Below are positions 28,499 through 36,877 of a stretch of 64,000 bases of DNA, piece by piece. Position 1 is the stretch's first letter. Every line of letters begins with the position of its first letter. Origin of the DNA: Ferrimonas balearica (GTDB taxonomy: Bacteria > Pseudomonadota > Gammaproteobacteria > Enterobacterales > Shewanellaceae); the NCBI RefSeq assembly GCF_019802085.1, contig NZ_JAHVHV010000001.1, forward strand, positions 434,001 to 498,000, read 5' to 3'. A program made the translations under genes and the position numbers. The notes below the pieces were generated by a model. That model saw only the letters and a program-made list of their open reading frames with translations. It did no database searches and had not been told where the DNA came from.

Positions 28499-29971
28499 TT
28501 AGGCTTTGGCGGGGGCCACGTCGGCCTCCATGCCCTGCTTCTTGATGTAGACCAGCAGGCCGGCCAGAGTGGCGACCGGGATGATCACGTCGAACAGGGT
28601 GCCGGCGGAGCCGAACAGCAGGTTCAGTACGGTCACCATGGTGGCACCGATGGCCCAGGCGATCATGGCGGTCACACACCAGATCTCCATCTGAGCTTTG
28701 GTGTCGTCCACGCCCAGGGTGCGGGTCACAACGTGGAAGTAGGAGTCGTTGAAGTGGCTGAAGCCGATGGCGCCAACGGCACAGGCCAGGGCAACGAACA
28801 CCGGCTCCAGACCCAGACCGGCCACCATGGGGGCGGTGATGGTGGCGGCGGTGATCATCGCCACGGTGGCAGAGCCCTGGGCCAGACGCAGCAGGGAGGC
28901 GATGGCCAGGGGCACCAGGATCGGCGGCAGGCCGGTGGCGGCGATGCCTTCGGCGATGACGTCACCGGCACCGGAGGCACGCAGTACGGCACCCATGGCA
29001 CCACCGGCACCGGTCACCAGCAGGATGATACCGGTGGCGGATACGCCGGATTCCATGGACTGGATCACCTGCTCGCGGGGCATCTTGGCGGTCAGGCCGT
29101 ACAGGGCGATCAGCAGGCCGATGCCCACGGCGATCACCGGGTGACCCACCAGGTCGATCACGTTGTGCATCAGGGTGGGGTCCTGGCCTTCCGCCGGGCC
29201 GCCCACCAGGGTGCGGATCAGGATCAGGGCGATGGGCAGCAGGATGGGGGCGAAGGAGAGGAAGTTGCTCGGCAGCTTGGCTTCCTCTTCGGCGCTCATC
29301 TCCTTGACGCCCTTGAACAGGGTCGGCTCGGTGATCCACTCGCCGTTCTCACCGGGGACGCGGTAGTACTTCTCACCCATGCGGCGGGTGTAGAAGATGG
29401 TGCCCAGCATCATGGGGATGGCCACCAGCAGGCCCCACACCATGTAGGAACCCAGGTCCACACCCAGCAGCGCGGCTACGCCCACCGGGCCCGGCGTCGG
29501 CGGCACCATGGCGTGGGTGATCAGCAGGCCGATGGCCAGGGTGGCACCCAGGCCCACCATGGACTTGCCGATGTTCTGGGAGATGGCGCGCACCAGGGAC
29601 TGCAACAGCACGTAGGCGGAGTCACAGAACACCGGGATGGAAACCAGCACGCCGGTGAAGCCCAGGGCGATGTCCTCGCGGCCCTTACCGAAGATCTTGA
29701 TGAAGGTGCGGGCCATGCGCTTGGCGGCGCCGGACACCTCGAAGCAGGCGCCCATCATCACACCGAAGCCGATGATAAGGCCGATGGAGGAGAGGGTGCC
29801 GCCGAAGCCGGACGTCAGTGCCGCGGTCAGGTCGTTCGGCTGCATGCCGGCGAACAGACCGATGATCAGCGCGGTGATGATCATGGCGGGGAAGATGTGG
29901 ATGCGGGTTTTGAGCACCATGGCGAGCAGGGCGACAAGACCTGCGACGACGCCGATGATAGTGGTTTCCAT
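28499..29971 (-). CDS. GntP-family sugar-acid permease (YgbN-like)
   Basis: 490 aa, strongly hydrophobic with about 12-14 membrane segments; PPTPGPVGVAALLGVD and GFSHFNDSYFHVV are GntP family motifs. It is the last gene of the threonate-type cluster and occupies the place of ygbN in E. coli. Predicted H+ symport of the four-carbon sugar acid. The gap of 78 bases from otnI contains a GC-rich hairpin without a T-run in the direction of transcription. Confidence 0.9.
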   Translation of the reverse strand: METTIIGVVAGLVALLAMVLKTRIHIFPAMIITALIIGLFAGMQPNDLTAALTSGFGGTLSSIGLIIGFGVMMGACFEVSGAAKRMARTFIKIFGKGREDIALGFTGVLVSIPVFCDSAYVLLQSLVRAISQNIGKSMVGLGATLAIGLLITHAMVPPTPGPVGVAALLGVDLGSYMVWGLLVAIPMMLGTIFYTRRMGEKYYRVPGENGEWITEPTLFKGVKEMSAEEEAKLPSNFLSFAPILLPIALILIRTLVGGPAEGQDPTLMHNVIDLVGHPVIAVGIGLLIALYGLTAKMPREQVIQSMESGVSATGIILLVTGAGGAMGAVLRASGAGDVIAEGIAATGLPPILVPLAIASLLRLAQGSATVAMITAATITAPMVAGLGLEPVFVALACAVGAIGFSHFNDSYFHVVTRTLGVDDTKAQMEIWCVTAMIAWAIGATMVTVLNLLFGSAGTLFDVIIPVATLAGLLVYIKKQGMEADVAPAKA

Positions 29972-30049
29972 GAAGGTACCTTTTTTCTCTTCGCTATTTA
30001 AGGTTGCGCCGGGCTGCAGTGCGCCCGGCGTCGTTTTTGCTTTTTTCGG

Positions 30050-30829
30050 TTATTTCGCCAGGTAGGGTTTGACCCAACCCAAGCCAAATGCGGTGGTGAA
30101 ACGGGGCTTGTATTCGCAGCCGATGTAGCCGTCGTAGTGCTGGTCCAGCACCTCGAACAGGTGGGGGTAGTTGAGCTCCCCCTCGCTGGGCTCGTGGCGC
30201 TCGGGCACCGAGGCGATCTGCACGTGGCCAATGTGGCTGCCCATCTGGGCGATCAGCCGGGACAGGTCGCCGTCCATGATCTGAGCGTGGTAGAGGTCCA
30301 GCTGCACCTTGACGTTGGGGCGATCGATCGCCTCCACCAGCTCCACCGCTTCCATCTGGTGCGCCAGGAAGTAGCCGGGCACGTCGCGGTCGTTGAGCGG
30401 CTCGATCTGGATGCTGATGCCGTGCTCGGCGTAGCGGTCGGCGGCCCAGCGCAGGTTGGCGATGAAGGTGGCCCGGTGGGCGTCGTAGCTGTGGCGCTCG
30501 TCGATGAGGCCGGCCATGGCGTGCACCTTGGTGCAGCCCAGCGCCTGGGCGTAGCTCAGGGCGATCTCGGCGTTGGCACGAAACTCGGCTTCGCGGCCGG
30601 GGATGGCGGCCATGCCGCGCTCACCGGCGTCCCAGTTGCCCGGGGGCATGTTGAACAGGGCCTGCTCCAGGCGGTGGATCTTGAGCTGCTCGGCCAGCTC
30701 CTCCTGCTCGTAGTCGTAGGGGAAGAGGAACTCCACCGCTTCGAATCCGGCGTCGGCGGCGTGGGCGAAGCGCTCCATAAAGGGCACTTCGGTGAACAGC
30801 ATGGTCAGGTTGGCGGCAAACTTAGCCAT
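30050..30829 (-). CDS. otnI: 2-oxo-tetronate isomerase
   Basis: 259-aa TIM-barrel xylose-isomerase-like enzyme of the hydroxypyruvate isomerase group. NRDVPGYFLAHQ and QLDLYHAQ carry the metal/catalytic residues. In E. coli (YgbM) and others OtnI converts 2-oxo-tetronate to 3-oxo-tetronate. ATG 30829 overlaps the end of otnC by 8 bases; seven more upstream codons are open but not conserved. Context beside otnK and otnC decides against a glyoxylate-carboligase-linked Hyi. Confidence 0.88.
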   Translation of the reverse strand: MAKFAANLTMLFTEVPFMERFAHAADAGFEAVEFLFPYDYEQEELAEQLKIHRLEQALFNMPPGNWDAGERGMAAIPGREAEFRANAEIALSYAQALGCTKVHAMAGLIDERHSYDAHRATFIANLRWAADRYAEHGISIQIEPLNDRDVPGYFLAHQMEAVELVEAIDRPNVKVQLDLYHAQIMDGDLSRLIAQMGSHIGHVQIASVPERHEPSEGELNYPHLFEVLDQHYDGYIGCEYKPRFTTAFGLGWVKPYLAK

Positions 30830-31475
30830 AACGGCGCTCCAGCTCGGCAATTTGGTCTTCGGTGAGGTAGCGGATGGGCTGGTTTTGCAGCATCAGCATC
30901 AGCTTGGCGGTCTCCTCCAGCTCCTCCATGTTGTCCACGGCGTTGACCAGGCTGGTGCCGGTCACCACCGGGCCGTGGTTGGCCAGCAGCATCGCCTTGT
31001 GGTCGGTGGAGAGGGCCGCCAGGTCGCGGGCGATCTCCGCCGCGCCCGGGGCGTAGTAGGGCACCAGGGGCAGCTTGCCCACCCGCATCACGTAGTAGGG
31101 GGTGAAGGGGCGGATCACGTTGGCCGGGTCCAGATCGGCGCGGCAGGAGAGGGCGGTCAGGTGGGTGCAGTGCAGGTGCACCACCGCCTCGAACTCGGCA
31201 TTGGCGCGGTACATCGCCAGGTGGAACTGCACCTCCTTGGAGGGGCGGTCACCGGACAGGTGCTCCCCCTCGGCGGTCACCTTGGAGAGGCGGTCCGCTT
31301 CCAGGCGGCCCAGGGAGGCACCGGTGGGGGTGGCCAGGATGGTGCCGTCAGGCAGCTTTACCGACAGGTTGCCGGCGCCGCCGGTGGCGTAGCCGCGCTC
31401 GAACAGGGAGCGGCCCAGGGCCACCATCTGTTCCCGCAGGGTTTGTTCTTGCTGGTGCAGGGAAAAGGCGCTCAT
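30822..31475 (-). CDS. otnC: 3-oxo-tetronate 4-phosphate decarboxylase
   Basis: 217-aa class II aldolase-fold protein (FucA/AraD family) that decarboxylates 3-oxo-tetronate 4-phosphate to dihydroxyacetone phosphate. Zinc ligands include the HLHCTH motif near residue 97 and a later His in LLANHGPVV (about 166). GNLSVKLPDG near residue 34 is the phosphate/substrate loop. ATG 31475 overlaps the otnK stop by 4 bases, so the genes are coupled. E. coli counterpart YgbL. Confidence 0.9.
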   Translation of the reverse strand: MSAFSLHQQEQTLREQMVALGRSLFERGYATGGAGNLSVKLPDGTILATPTGASLGRLEADRLSKVTAEGEHLSGDRPSKEVQFHLAMYRANAEFEAVVHLHCTHLTALSCRADLDPANVIRPFTPYYVMRVGKLPLVPYYAPGAAEIARDLAALSTDHKAMLLANHGPVVTGTSLVNAVDNMEELEETAKLMLMLQNQPIRYLTEDQIAELERRYG

Positions 31476-32740
31476 TGGGCCTCCGGGATCATCGCCTGGG
31501 CGTCGAAGAAGAAACGCTCGGCACCGAAGTTGCCGGACTTGAGGGTCAGGCTGATGGGCTGGGAGACGGCGCGCACCCAGGGCACCCCGGGGGCGATCTG
31601 GGGGCCGATGTGGAAGGCGTCCACGTCCAGGCACTGGGTGACGATGCCGGAGGTTTCACCGCCGGCCACGATGAAGTTGCTGACCCCCTGGGCCTTGAGG
31701 CGGGCGGCCAGGGCACCGAAGGTCTGCTCCACGGCGTGGGAGGCGCGCTCGGCACCGTATTGGGCCTGGATCGCCTTGAGTTTTTGCGGCTCGGCGGTGG
31801 CGAAGATCATCGGCGCCAGGGCGTTGTCCAGGCGCGGGGTCAGCCAGGCGAGCAGGGTCTCCACGTAGTCCTCATCGCTGAGGCAGGCTTCCACGTCCAG
31901 GGCCAGGGACTCGGCCTGGGCGCGGTAGGCGGCCACCTGGGCGTTGGTCATCACCGAGCAGGAGCCGGAGAGCACCACGGAACGACCCGTCTGGGGGCGG
32001 CCGGCGGCCTGGCTGTCGGCGGCGTTGACGCCGGGCTGGGCCAGGTTGCGGGCGATCCCCAGTGCCAGGCCGGAGCCGCCGGTGACCAGGGCCATCCCTT
32101 CGACGGACTGGCCGAGGGTTTCCAGGTGGCGCTCGGTCAGGGTGTCCACCACGGCATAGCGGTGGCCCTCGGCCTTGAGCTGGGCGTAGCGGGCCTTGAC
32201 GGCGTCGGCACCGGCGTCGATGACGCTGGCGGGCACCAGGCCGGCGCTGCCCTGGGATTGGGCGTTCATCAGCCGCACCAGGGAGCTGTCGGTCATGGGG
32301 GTGACCGGGTGGTCCTTCATGCCGGAGTCGGACAGCAGCTGCTCACCCACGAACAGGTGGCCCATGTAGACGCTGCGGCCGTTGACCGGCAGGGCGGGGC
32401 AGAGGATGGTCAGCTCGGTGTCTAGGGCCGCCATCAGGGCGTCGGTCACTGGGCCGATGTTGCCCTCGGCGGTGCTGTCGAAGGTGGAGCAGTACTTGAA
32501 GTAGATCTGCTCGGCGCCCTGGGCCTTGAGCCACTTCAGGGCGGCCAGGGAGTCGGCCACGGCGTCGTCCACCGGGCAGGAGCGGGATTTGAGGCTGATG
32601 ACCACCGCATCGGTGTCCAGGCTGACCTCGCCCTGGGGAATGCCGGAGAACTGAACGGCACGCAGGCCGTTGCTCACCAGGAAGCTGGCGATGTCGGTGG
32701 CGCCGGTAAAGTCGTCGGCGATGACGCCAATGCGAATCAT
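31472..32740 (-). CDS. otnK: 3-oxo-tetronate kinase
   Basis: 422-aa DUF1537/OtnK family kinase (YgbK type). N-terminal substrate domain with ADDFTGATD (residues 8-16), C-terminal nucleotide-binding domain with VVLSGSCS (about 258) and VAGGETSG (about 373). It phosphorylates 3-oxo-tetronate at C4 with ATP. ATG 32740 overlaps the ltnD stop by 4 bases. Confidence 0.92.
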   Translation of the reverse strand: MIRIGVIADDFTGATDIASFLVSNGLRAVQFSGIPQGEVSLDTDAVVISLKSRSCPVDDAVADSLAALKWLKAQGAEQIYFKYCSTFDSTAEGNIGPVTDALMAALDTELTILCPALPVNGRSVYMGHLFVGEQLLSDSGMKDHPVTPMTDSSLVRLMNAQSQGSAGLVPASVIDAGADAVKARYAQLKAEGHRYAVVDTLTERHLETLGQSVEGMALVTGGSGLALGIARNLAQPGVNAADSQAAGRPQTGRSVVLSGSCSVMTNAQVAAYRAQAESLALDVEACLSDEDYVETLLAWLTPRLDNALAPMIFATAEPQKLKAIQAQYGAERASHAVEQTFGALAARLKAQGVSNFIVAGGETSGIVTQCLDVDAFHIGPQIAPGVPWVRAVSQPISLTLKSGNFGAERFFFDAQAMIPEAQ

Positions 32741-33651
32741 GCGTTCACCTCCGGGGCCTGGTTGACCGGCAGCTCGATGCCCTGGAAGGTCTTGATCACC
32801 GCGGAGTCGTCCCACTGGCCGTAGCCGGCGTTGGAGGCGTTGGCGAACTGGTTGTAGGCGGTGGTGGCCAGGGGTAGCGGGAATTTCAGCGCCTTGGCGG
32901 TGTCCGCTACCAGGCCCAGATCCTTGACGAAGATGTCGACCATGGAGGTGGGGGTGTAGTCGCCGTCCACCACGTGCTTCATGCGGTTTTCAAACATCCA
33001 GCTGTTGCCGGCGGCGTTGGTCACCACCTCGTACATGGTGTCCAGAGGGATCCCGGCGCGGGCGGCCAGGGCCATGGCCTCGGCACCGGCGGCGATGTGC
33101 ACCCCGGCCAGCAGCTGGTGGATGATCTTCACGGTGGCGCCCAGGCCAATCTCGGTGCCGATGTTGTAGACCTTGGCGGCGGTGGCATCCAGCACCGGCT
33201 GCAGCTTGGCGAAGGCCTCCTCGGCGCCGGAGGCCATGATGGTCATGGCGCCGGCGGCGGCCTTGGCGGCACCGCCGGAGACCGGGGCGTCCAGCATCAG
33301 CAGCTCTCGCTCGGCCAGTTTGGCGGCGATCGCCTTGGCGTCGTCGGCGGCGATGGTGGCGGAGACCATCACGGCGGTGCCCGGCTTGAGGGCATCGGCC
33401 AGGCCCAGGTCGAACAGGATGGTGTTCACCTGCTGGGCGTTGACCACCAGCATCAGCACGGCGTCCAGCTGGTCGGCAAAGGCCTTGGCGTCGGTGCCCA
33501 CTTCGGCGGCGCCGTGTTGCTTCAGGGTCGCCAGGGCGGTGGGGTTCAGATCCACGCCATAGGTGGTTAGGCCGGCGTTGACGCAGGACTGGGCGGCGCC
33601 CATGCCCATGGAACCAAGACCGATAACAGCAACGGAGTAGGATGAGGTCAT
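32737..33651 (-). CDS. ltnD: L-threonate dehydrogenase
   Basis: 304-aa beta-hydroxyacid dehydrogenase. NAD-binding GLGSMGMGAA (residues 12-21), substrate loop DAPVSGGAAKA (about 119) and catalytic Lys in KIIHQLL (about 172). It oxidises L-threonate at C2 to 2-oxo-tetronate. Presence of this family (rather than the SDR-type DenD) with otnI points to L-threonate rather than D-erythronate as main substrate. First gene of the operon; the upstream frame to 33744 runs into the operator and is not translated. Confidence 0.88.
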   Translation of the reverse strand: MTSSYSVAVIGLGSMGMGAAQSCVNAGLTTYGVDLNPTALATLKQHGAAEVGTDAKAFADQLDAVLMLVVNAQQVNTILFDLGLADALKPGTAVMVSATIAADDAKAIAAKLAERELLMLDAPVSGGAAKAAAGAMTIMASGAEEAFAKLQPVLDATAAKVYNIGTEIGLGATVKIIHQLLAGVHIAAGAEAMALAARAGIPLDTMYEVVTNAAGNSWMFENRMKHVVDGDYTPTSMVDIFVKDLGLVADTAKALKFPLPLATTAYNQFANASNAGYGQWDDSAVIKTFQGIELPVNQAPEVNA

Positions 33652-33660
33652 GCCTGTACC

Positions 33661-33676
33661 TGTGAAAAGTTGTGAA
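33661..33676. promoter_or_regulatory. DeoR-type operator, ltnD side
   Basis: TGTGAAAAGTTGTGAA lies 9 bases upstream of the ltnD start. It contains two GTGAA half-sites in tandem and is the exact reverse complement of the site next to the DeoR gene. Confidence 0.75.
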
Positions 33677-33852
33677 GGGCGGTGTCGAACCGGCTTCGTC
33701 GACAGCGCGCGGGAATTTGGGGCGGAATTATCACAGGGATTCACACGGCAATGCGGAAGAAAACACTGGCGACTGGGTTAATGTGATCTCGATCGCCCTT
33801 TTGTTCGGGGCCTGTGAAGGGGCTGGGCAGCACCCCAGCGTTAGAGTAAGAT

Positions 33853-33868
33853 TTCACAACTTTTCACA
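33853..33868. promoter_or_regulatory. DeoR-type operator, regulator side
   Basis: TTCACAACTTTTCACA, perfect inverted copy of the site at 33661, 14 bases before the DeoR gene start. A looser relative, TCACAGGGATTCACA, lies at about 33731. The pair would allow looping across the divergent promoter. Confidence 0.75.
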
Positions 33869-33882
33869 CACTCGGGCCCCCC

Positions 33883-34647
33883 ATGATCCCCGCTGAGCGT
33901 CAACGCACCATCCTCGCCCTGCTGGATAAGCAGGAGATCCTCACTATTGCCGAGCTGACCGACCGTCTTGGGGTGTCCCACATGACGGTGCGTCGAGACA
34001 TCGCCAAGCTGGAGGAGAAGGGCCAGGTGTTTTCCGTGGCCGGCGGGGTGCAGCGGATGCAGGCGGTGCGCGAGGAGGTGGGCCACCTGGTCAAGGCCAG
34101 CCAGAACCTGGCCATCAAACAGGCTCTGGGCCAGGCCTGCCGCGACCGGGTGCCGCCCCAGTCCACCGTCTACCTGGACGCCGGCACCACATTGCTGGAG
34201 GTGGCCAAGAGCCTGGCGGACCGGGACGATCTGATGATCATCACCAACGACTTCTTTATCGCCGGCTACCTGGCGGAGCACGGCCGTTGCGAGCTCTACC
34301 ACACCGGCGGCCGGGTGGATCGGGACAACCACTCCTGCGTGGGCGAGCTCTCGGCCCGCTTCCTGCGGGATCTCAACATCGACATCGCCTTTATCTCCGC
34401 CTCCTGCTGGAACCCCCGGGGGATCTCCTCCCCCAGCCAGGATAAGGTGATGGTGAAGCGGGCCATCGCCCGAGTGGCGCGCCAGTCTCTGCTGGTGTGC
34501 GACAGCAGCAAGTTCGGTCGCACCGGCACCTTTATGGCGATGGAGACCGGCGAGTTCGACGCCATCATCAGCGATCCCGGCCTGCCTCTGGCCTACCAGG
34601 AGCGGCTGGCGGCGGAGGACGTCGAGTGGGTGGCTGTGGCCAGCTGA
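33883..34647 (+). CDS. DeoR-family regulator of the threonate operon (YgbI-like)
   Basis: 254 aa. DeoR N-terminal winged helix (residues 5-58; SHMTVRRDIAKLEEKG) and sugar-binding C-terminal domain (LDAGTT, ITNDF). Divergent from ltnD. The perfect inverted operators at both promoters suggest it represses both directions until a pathway phosphate intermediate binds. Position equals ygbI of E. coli. Confidence 0.88.
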   Translation: MIPAERQRTILALLDKQEILTIAELTDRLGVSHMTVRRDIAKLEEKGQVFSVAGGVQRMQAVREEVGHLVKASQNLAIKQALGQACRDRVPPQSTVYLDAGTTLLEVAKSLADRDDLMIITNDFFIAGYLAEHGRCELYHTGGRVDRDNHSCVGELSARFLRDLNIDIAFISASCWNPRGISSPSQDKVMVKRAIARVARQSLLVCDSSKFGRTGTFMAMETGEFDAIISDPGLPLAYQERLAAEDVEWVAVAS

Positions 34648-34709
34648 GCCTTGGGCTGCAGGCCGTGGCGGCGTATCATGCCGTCACACCCTCTGAGTAA
34701 GGCCCTGCC

Positions 34710-35180
34710 ATGACCCCCGCTGTCAACGCCGCCAAGAAAGCCAAGATCCCCCACCGATTGCACCAGTACGACCACGATCCCGCGGCCGAGTCCTACGGCC
34801 TGGAAGCCGCCGAGGCACTGGGCCAGGATCCCGCCCGGGTGTTCAAGACCCTGCTGGCCGCCGATGAGGCGGGCAAATTGTACGTGGCGGTGGTGCCGGT
34901 GACCGGCCTGCTGGATCTCAAGGCCCTGGCCAAGGCGGTGAAGGCCAAGAAACTGGCGATGGCGAACCCGGCGGCGGCGGAGAAAGCCACCGGCTACGTG
35001 GTGGGGGGGATAAGCCCTTTGGGCCAGAAGCGGCGCCTGGCACTGGTGCTGGATAAAAGCGCCGAGCAGTTTGACACCATCTGCGTCTCCGGCGGCCGCC
35101 GGGGACTGGAGATTGAGCTGGCACCTGGGGATCTGCTGGCCCTGACCGGCGGGCAGCTGGCGGCGGTGGCGCGGGGTTAG
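34710..35180 (+). CDS. ybaK: Cys-tRNA(Pro)/Cys-tRNA(Cys) deacylase
   Basis: 156 aa, the normal YbaK size. It hydrolyses mischarged Cys-tRNA(Pro). Conserved catalytic Lys lies in VFKTLLA (about residue 47), with GGISPLGQKR (about 100) being the family loop. It follows the DeoR gene by 62 bases in the same direction but is functionally unrelated. Its stop overlaps the convergent EAL gene by 4 bases. Confidence 0.92.
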   Translation: MTPAVNAAKKAKIPHRLHQYDHDPAAESYGLEAAEALGQDPARVFKTLLAADEAGKLYVAVVPVTGLLDLKALAKAVKAKKLAMANPAAAEKATGYVVGGISPLGQKRRLALVLDKSAEQFDTICVSGGRRGLEIELAPGDLLALTGGQLAAVARG

Positions 35181-36664
35181 GCCACCGGGTGGGGCTTGCC
35201 GTAGCGGTAGCCCTGCAGCAGATCCACCCCGCGACGGCACAGGTAGCGCTCCTGCTCCTCCGTCTCCACCCCTTCGATCACCAGCGGGATCCGCGCCTCC
35301 ATCGCCATCTTGATGATCGCCTCCAGCATGGTGGCCTTGAGGCTGCCGGTGCCGATGGCGTGGGTGTAGCTCTTGTCCACCTTGATGAGATCCGGCTGGA
35401 AGCGGCCCAAAAAGCCCAGATCGTTATGGCCGGTGCCAAAGTCGTCCAGGGCCAGGCGGAAGCCGCGCTGCTGCAGACGGCGCAGCCGGTGCAAGGTGCG
35501 GTCGGCGTTGAGGGGCTCGCGCTCGGTGATCTCCAACACCACCTGGCTGGGGTTTAAGCCCTTGGCGCGCATCGCCGGCTCCAGCCAGCGTTCCAGATCG
35601 TCCCTGGCCAGCTGGTCCAGGGTCAGGTTGATGCTGACGTACTGGCCCGGCGCCAGGCTGGGCAGGGAGTGGTTGAGCAGGTGGGTGGTCAGCCCATCCA
35701 GGCGCTGATGACGCTCCAGCAAGGAAACGAAGAGATCCGGCGGCACCTTGCCCTGGGAGGGGTGGTCCCAGCGGGCCAGCTGCTCGTAGCCCACCACCGC
35801 CTTGCTGCGGGCGTCGACGATGGGCTGGTAGGCCGGGTAGATCTCGCCGCGCTTGTAACACAGCTCGATGTCATTGAGGTAGAGCCCCTTGAGGCTGCGC
35901 TTGCGCCGCCACAGCACGGGGATCGCCACGCAGAGCACAGCCCAGGGCAGGACCAACTTCTTCAGCCAACCGACAAAGCTGTCCCACAGCTCGTCGGCCG
36001 GCAGGATCATCTCCGCCTCCAGATCCCCCTTCTGCTGGCGGTAGCGGTGGTGGAACTGGCCCCCGGCGGGCGGGGCGTCCTGGCCAAAGGAGAGGATGGT
36101 GGCCTCGTGGTAGCGCAGCGCCCCCTGGCCGCCGAAGGGGCTGAGGTCCCAGGGCACCATGATGTCCAAGACGGTGCGCCGGTAGGTGTTGCCCACCAGG
36201 TAGTGGCCGGGTTTGAGTTCGATGGCGAACAGGAACAGCTCGCCGTGGAGGCTGGCCTTGCTCATCAGGTAGACGCCGTTGTACATCGGGTGGGTGAGCA
36301 GGGACTGGACGTCGAAGGGGGTGACGTCGTTGTTGTCCGCCACCCGGCAGAAGCCGGTGGCGTCGCTGACGTAGGCGTAGTCGTTGGCCAGGCTGGAGGT
36401 CTGGGCCCGTACCCTCAGTTTCTCCTTGAGCTCGGCATCGCAGCTGTCGAACCGCTCCGGCCACTGCTCAACGGTGCCCTCCAGACGGTTGATCAGGTAC
36501 TGGGCCCGGTCCAGGGCGAAATCCAGGTACTGGCGGCTGCGGTAGCTGGTGTCCAGGGGGGCCAACATCGCCAGCAGCACCAGCCCCAGCAGCGCCAGCA
36601 TCAGGCTGTCGCCGCTGCTGCGCCAGGCTTCGTGGTACAGGGATTGAAGGCGGTTGGGGTTCAC
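35177..36664 (-). CDS. membrane-anchored EAL-domain cyclic-di-GMP phosphodiesterase with periplasmic sensor
   Basis: About 495 aa. An N-terminal membrane helix (MLALLGLVLLAMLA), a periplasmic domain with two Cys about 31 residues apart, a second helix (LPWAVLCVAIPVLW), then an EAL domain. EAL residues all look present: YEQLARW, NLTLDQL, EITERE, LDDFGTG, IKVDKSY and EGVETEE, so it should be active. The Cys pair recalls redox-sensing CSS-motif PdeC-type enzymes, but CSS itself is not seen. The GTG at 36664 is preferred; GTG 36739 gives a longer N-terminus. Neither has a good ribosome site. Confidence 0.82.
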   Translation of the reverse strand: MNPNRLQSLYHEAWRSSGDSLMLALLGLVLLAMLAPLDTSYRSRQYLDFALDRAQYLINRLEGTVEQWPERFDSCDAELKEKLRVRAQTSSLANDYAYVSDATGFCRVADNNDVTPFDVQSLLTHPMYNGVYLMSKASLHGELFLFAIELKPGHYLVGNTYRRTVLDIMVPWDLSPFGGQGALRYHEATILSFGQDAPPAGGQFHHRYRQQKGDLEAEMILPADELWDSFVGWLKKLVLPWAVLCVAIPVLWRRKRSLKGLYLNDIELCYKRGEIYPAYQPIVDARSKAVVGYEQLARWDHPSQGKVPPDLFVSLLERHQRLDGLTTHLLNHSLPSLAPGQYVSINLTLDQLARDDLERWLEPAMRAKGLNPSQVVLEITEREPLNADRTLHRLRRLQQRGFRLALDDFGTGHNDLGFLGRFQPDLIKVDKSYTHAIGTGSLKATMLEAIIKMAMEARIPLVIEGVETEEQERYLCRRGVDLLQGYRYGKPHPVA

Positions 36665-36852
36665 GGGACGGGTCCGGCTCTCGGGAAGAGGGCGCAGGAT
36701 AGAGTGCCGACTCACGTGGTGCAAGGACCTAGCGCTCACAATTTCGATTTGCGCAATAAACCGATGATTAAAGGGTATAAGTGGTTATTTTGTTTAAGTT
36801 TTATAGAGATATGGTCGGTGAGTGAGCGGTTGTAACTCGGGGGTGAAAGAGT

Positions 36853-36872
36853 GCGGCCCCGGAAGGGGCCGC
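36853..36872 (-). terminator. terminator hairpin of asnB (weak T-run)
   Basis: GCGGCCCC-TTCC-GGGGCCGC on the minus strand follows the asnB stop by 5 bases; the tail ACTCTTTC has only a short T-run. Confidence 0.6.
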
Positions 36873-36877
36873 AGGAG

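Noticed and set aside
30007-30045. GC-rich hairpin with a T-run between otnI and the GntP-type permease gene
   Set aside because: The T-run follows on the plus strand, where no gene ends; in the direction of the operon there is no T-run, so it is not a terminator for it.
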